From Devosia sp. Root413D1 (GTDB lineage Bacteria; Pseudomonadota; Alphaproteobacteria; Rhizobiales; Devosiaceae), in assembly GCF_001425235.1 (NCBI RefSeq), contig NZ_LMEA01000008.1, positions 248,001-312,000 of the forward strand: 64,000 bases of DNA, in the 5' to 3' direction. The notes beneath the pieces were generated by a model, which saw nothing but the letters and a program-made list of their open reading frames with translations, made no database searches and was not told the DNA's origin. Below, one piece after another: positions 61,160 through 64,000 of the stretch (within the stretch, counting starts at the first letter, position 1; each line of letters opens with the position of its first letter). The position numbers and the translations under genes are program-made.

Positions 61160-62722
61160 ATGCCCTCGACTAAGTTCAACGCTCGCCGCTGGCTCGGGGC
61201 TTCGGCTCTGGCGATCCTCGCCGGCATCGGTGGTGGTACCGCCTTCGTTGCGGCAACCGCCCCCTCTACCGCACAGACTGCCACACTGGTCCCCGCCGCG
61301 CAGATCACCGCGCCGGCCGTGACCAACGCCCCGAACTTTGCCGACCTCGTCGAGGCGGTGAAGCCGGCGGTGGTCTCGATCATCGTCGAGGGCGGCGAGA
61401 AGGAAGATGCCCGCGACCTGCAGCGCGGCGGCCCGCAGTTCAAGTTCGATTTCCCGGATTTGCCGAACGACCATCCGTTCCGCGATTTCTTCGAGCAGTT
61501 TGGTGACCAGTTTGGCCAGGGCCGTGGCGGCCCGGGCGACAACCAGGCGCGTCCGCAGGCGCCGCGCAAGTTCATGGCGGCCGGTTCGGGCTTCGCCATT
61601 TCGGCTGACGGCTACATCGTCACCAACAACCACGTCGTCGACAACGCCGACAAGGTGACCGTGGTGTTCGACGACGGCAAGGAAATGACCGCCAAGGTGA
61701 TCGGCACCGATGAGAAGACCGATCTCGCGGTGGTCAAGGTCGATGGCGTCACCGACCTGCCGTTCGTCAAGCTGGCCGATAACGAAGTGCGCGTCGGCGA
61801 GTGGGTGGTGGCCGTGGGCAACCCGTTCGGCCTTGGCGGCACCGTGACCGCCGGTATCGTCTCGGCCCGTGGCCGCGACATCGCCGGCTCGGCTTATGGT
61901 GATTTCCTGCAGATCGACGCGGCGGTGAACACCGGCAACTCCGGTGGTCCGGACTTCAACCTCCAGGGTGAAGTGGTCGGCGTGAACACCGCCATCTTCT
62001 CCCCCAACGGCGGTAATGTCGGCATCGCCTTTGCCATCCCGGCCAGCGTCGTCAAGCAGGTGACCGGCCAGCTGATCCAGAGCGGCACCGTGACCCGCGG
62101 CTTCCTCGGCGTCGGCATCCAGGACGTCAACCGCGACATCGCCGACAGCGTCGGTCTGAAGGATGCGGCTGGCGCACTGGTCACCGAACCCACCAAGGAC
62201 AGCCCGGCCGACAAGGCCGGCGTCAAGTCCGGCGACGTGATCACCGCGGTGGATGGCCAGGCCGTCACCAACGCGCTCGACCTGAGCCGCACCATTGCCG
62301 GCAAGAACCCCGGCACCGCTGTGGAACTGTCGGTGTGGCGCGACGGCAAGGAGCAGAAGATCTCGGTGACCCTGGGCAAGCTCGAAGAGGCGGCCAAGCC
62401 GTCCGAAGAGCAGCAGCAGGCTCCTGCCGAGGAACCGGCCGCTCCGGCCCCGACCAGCGTCGGCCTGACCCTCGTGCCGAACTCGGGCGGTGAAGGCCTC
62501 TTGATCCAGGACGTCGATCCGAATTCGGCGGCTGCCGAGAAGGGCTTCGCCGTGGGCGACACCATTCTCGAGGTCAACAACCAGGCCGTGTCGTCGGTCG
62601 CCGACTTCGAGAAGGCCGTGCAGGGCGTCAAGGACGCCGGCCGCAGCACTGCCCTGGTCAAGGCGCAGCGCGACGGCAACACTCGCTTCATCGGCTTGCC
62701 GATCACCGAAGCCAAGTCTTAA
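61160..62722 (+). CDS. degP: DegP/HtrA periplasmic serine protease
   Basis: 520 residues. A hydrophobic export segment (WLGASALAILAGIGGGTAF) targets it to the periplasm. The trypsin-like domain has H158 in IVTNNHVVDNAD, D188 in DEKTDLAVVKV and S261 in NTGNSGGPDFN. Two PDZ domains follow (about 305-395 with RGFLGVGIQDVN; about 425-515 with GLLIQDVDPNSAAAEKGF). A gap-rich GGP-Q loop (80-137) is the LA loop. An AGGAG sequence lies before the ATG. It quality-controls envelope proteins and precedes a two-component system. Confidence 0.95.
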   Translation: MPSTKFNARRWLGASALAILAGIGGGTAFVAATAPSTAQTATLVPAAQITAPAVTNAPNFADLVEAVKPAVVSIIVEGGEKEDARDLQRGGPQFKFDFPDLPNDHPFRDFFEQFGDQFGQGRGGPGDNQARPQAPRKFMAAGSGFAISADGYIVTNNHVVDNADKVTVVFDDGKEMTAKVIGTDEKTDLAVVKVDGVTDLPFVKLADNEVRVGEWVVAVGNPFGLGGTVTAGIVSARGRDIAGSAYGDFLQIDAAVNTGNSGGPDFNLQGEVVGVNTAIFSPNGGNVGIAFAIPASVVKQVTGQLIQSGTVTRGFLGVGIQDVNRDIADSVGLKDAAGALVTEPTKDSPADKAGVKSGDVITAVDGQAVTNALDLSRTIAGKNPGTAVELSVWRDGKEQKISVTLGKLEEAAKPSEEQQQAPAEEPAAPAPTSVGLTLVPNSGGEGLLIQDVDPNSAAAEKGFAVGDTILEVNNQAVSSVADFEKAVQGVKDAGRSTALVKAQRDGNTRFIGLPITEAKS

Positions 62723-62729
62723 TCACTGC

Positions 62730-62763
62730 CGGGCTCCGGGGCATCTGCTCCGGAGCCCGTTTC
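62730..62763 (+). terminator. Terminator after degP
   Basis: CGGGCTCCGG (62730-62739) pairs with CCGGAGCCCG (62750-62759) around a 10-nt loop, followed by TTTCCCTT. It starts 7 bp after the degP stop. The T-run is short but the stem is perfect. Confidence 0.75.
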
Positions 62764-62771
62764 CCTTACGT

Positions 62772-62824
62772 CGTCCTCGCCAAGACCGGGATCCGCAAGG
62801 GTTCCGGTCTTTGCCGGAATGACG
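62772..62824. repeat. Degenerate REP-like palindrome
   Basis: GCCAAGACCGG near the left end pairs with CCGGTCTTTGCC on the right, and the outer ends (CGTCCTCGCC and GGAATGACG) resemble the TGTCATyCC ends of the other elements. About 53 bp, between the degP terminator and the response-regulator gene. Confidence 0.5.
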
Positions 62825-62847
62825 CAGAATAGCGTGGGGCCTGTCAC

Positions 62848-63519
62848 ATGAAGATTCTGCTGATCGAAGACGACCGCGAGGCAGCGAGCTACCTGATCCA
62901 GGCGCTCGACGAAGCGGGTCACATCACCCACCACGCCAGCGACGGCGAGACCGGCTACGCCATGGCGTCGTCGATGGATTACGACGTGCTGGTGGTCGAT
63001 CGCATGCTGCCGCGCCGTGATGGCCTCTCCATCATCGAGAGCCTGCGTGCCGAGGATGACAAGACCCCGGTGCTGATCCTCTCGGCGCTCGGCGAGGTCG
63101 ACGACCGGGTGACCGGCCTCCGGGCCGGCGGCGACGACTACCTGGTCAAGCCCTATGCCTTCACCGAACTGCTCGCCCGCATCGAAGTGCTGGCCCGCCG
63201 CTCGTCGCCGGCCGAGGCCGCGACCAGTTTCGAGGTCGGTGGGCTGGCGCTCGATCGGCTCAGCCGCAAGGTGGAGCGCGACGGCGAGCAGATCCTGTTG
63301 CAGCCGCGTGAGTTCCGGCTGCTCGAATACCTAATGAAGAATGCCGGCAAGGTGGTGACCCGCACCATGCTGCTCGAGAACGTCTGGGACTATCACTTCG
63401 ACCCCCAGACCAACGTCATCGACGTGCACATGTCGCGGCTTCGCGCCAAGATCGACAAGGGTCACGCCAACCCGCTGCTGCACACCATCCGCGGCGCGGG
63501 CTACATGATCCGCGACTGA
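62848..63519 (+). CDS. OmpR-family response regulator
   Basis: 223 residues. Receiver with D51 (VLVVDRMLPRRDGL), acidic pair EDD at 7-9 and K in DDYLVKPYAFTELL; winged-helix output with LQPREFRLLEYLMKNAGKVV and TNVIDVHMSRLRAKI. Pairing with the sensor kinase that starts 2 bp later and the position after degP suggest an envelope-stress or copper-type response circuit. Confidence 0.94.
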   Translation: MKILLIEDDREAASYLIQALDEAGHITHHASDGETGYAMASSMDYDVLVVDRMLPRRDGLSIIESLRAEDDKTPVLILSALGEVDDRVTGLRAGGDDYLVKPYAFTELLARIEVLARRSSPAEAATSFEVGGLALDRLSRKVERDGEQILLQPREFRLLEYLMKNAGKVVTRTMLLENVWDYHFDPQTNVIDVHMSRLRAKIDKGHANPLLHTIRGAGYMIRD

Positions 63520-63521
63520 CG

Positions 63522-64000
63522 ATGTTCAGGCTCGCCCAGCTCTGGCGCACCACCACCGTGCGCCTCACCGCGCTCTTCATCGCAATCTTCGTGATCTTCG
63601 CGGTGGTGCTGCTCGGGCTGATTACCTGGCAGACCTCGGTACAGTTGCAGCGGCAGCAGACCGATGCCATCGACCGCGAGGCGGTGCAGTTCAAGCGGCT
63701 CGACAGCGACGGCGGCTTCCGCGCCACTATCATTGCTGTGCAGCGTCTGGCGAGCCAGCCGGGGCCGGGCATCTACTACCTCGCCGATCCCGCTGGGCAA
63801 CTGATCGTCGGCAACGTCACCGACCTGCCGCCTGAAGTGCTGGCCGAGCCCGGCACCTACAGTTTCAACTATTCCAAGCCCCGGCTGTTCGACGATCCGG
63901 ACGGCGAAGCCGACGACCCGACGCCGCAGCGCCAGGGCTACGCCATGGTGCGCTCCGACAAGCTGCCGAGCGGGCTGATCCTCGTGGTCGGGCGCGACGT
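63522..64000 (+). CDS. Sensor histidine kinase, N-terminal part (cut by the window end)
   Basis: 159 complete codons are visible from the ATG at 63522, 2 bp after the response-regulator stop, with no stop before the window edge. It starts MFRLAQLWRTTTVRLTALFI and has one transmembrane helix (about 14-36), then a periplasmic region with YYLADPAGQLIVGNVTDLPP. The second helix, HAMP and kinase domains are expected beyond 64000. It is the probable partner of the adjacent OmpR-type regulator. Confidence 0.85.
   Translation, partial: MFRLAQLWRTTTVRLTALFIAIFVIFAVVLLGLITWQTSVQLQRQQTDAIDREAVQFKRLDSDGGFRATIIAVQRLASQPGPGIYYLADPAGQLIVGNVTDLPPEVLAEPGTYSFNYSKPRLFDDPDGEADDPTPQRQGYAMVRSDKLPSGLILVVGRD

Overview
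The window looks like chromosomal DNA from a high-GC alphaproteobacterium of the order Hyphomicrobiales (Rhizobiales), most probably a Devosia-like genus. This is inferred from gene content: a Ros/MucR zinc-finger regulator, a FeuN/FeuP/FeuQ-type locus upstream of ccmIEFH and degP, DUF1491, DUF2336 and DUF5330-like proteins, a HerA-like DUF853 ATPase, and many REP-like intergenic palindromes. No rRNA, tRNA, CRISPR array, transposase, integrase or phage gene was found.

Left part (1-14.1 kb): the first residues of an exported protein, a DUF853 ATPase with a coupled Rossmann-type gene, a divergent HxlR regulator/quinone oxidoreductase pair, a single-domain receiver protein, superoxide dismutase with a clear terminator, oligopeptidase B, methionine sulfoxide reductase B, and a complete seven-subunit Mrp cation/proton antiporter operon in which every junction overlaps.

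Middle (14.3-31.4 kb): mucR, a small secreted protein, a GST and a methyltransferase divergent from an Rrf2-type regulator with a clear inverted-repeat operator, acetyltransferase-sufE, a fluoroacetate-dehalogenase-like hydrolase, a membrane PAS histidine kinase overlapping a peptidoglycan-binding protein gene, a shikimate-kinase-like protein lacking the shikimate GGG loop, DUF1491, DUF2336, an unrecognised exported protein, and a PBP1A-DUF1214-DUF1254 operon.

Accessory-looking stretch (31.6-46.8 kb): two paralogous autotransporters face each other across a LysR/YeiH transporter pair, a PIG-L deacetylase, a DUF2147 protein and a RidA protein. Beyond them are acetyltransferases, a PRC-barrel protein with a possible general-stress promoter, an MFS exporter divergent from a LysR regulator, a VOC protein, and KTSC and DUF2442 small proteins.

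Right part (47.0-64 kb): feuN-feuP-feuQ-like genes, an outer-membrane-type lipoprotein, an unrecognised 397-residue protein, a degenerate sarcosine-oxidase alpha/beta-like pair, the cytochrome c maturation operon ccmIEFH interrupted by a palindromic element, a LysE exporter with a divergent Lrp regulator, a TauE/SafE permease, DegP, and an OmpR-type response regulator followed by its sensor kinase, cut by the window end.

The most distinctive non-coding feature is a set of palindromic intergenic elements. Three copies are exactly 80 bp long with 27-bp inverted arms, and several further classes sit in convergent gaps or inside operons.
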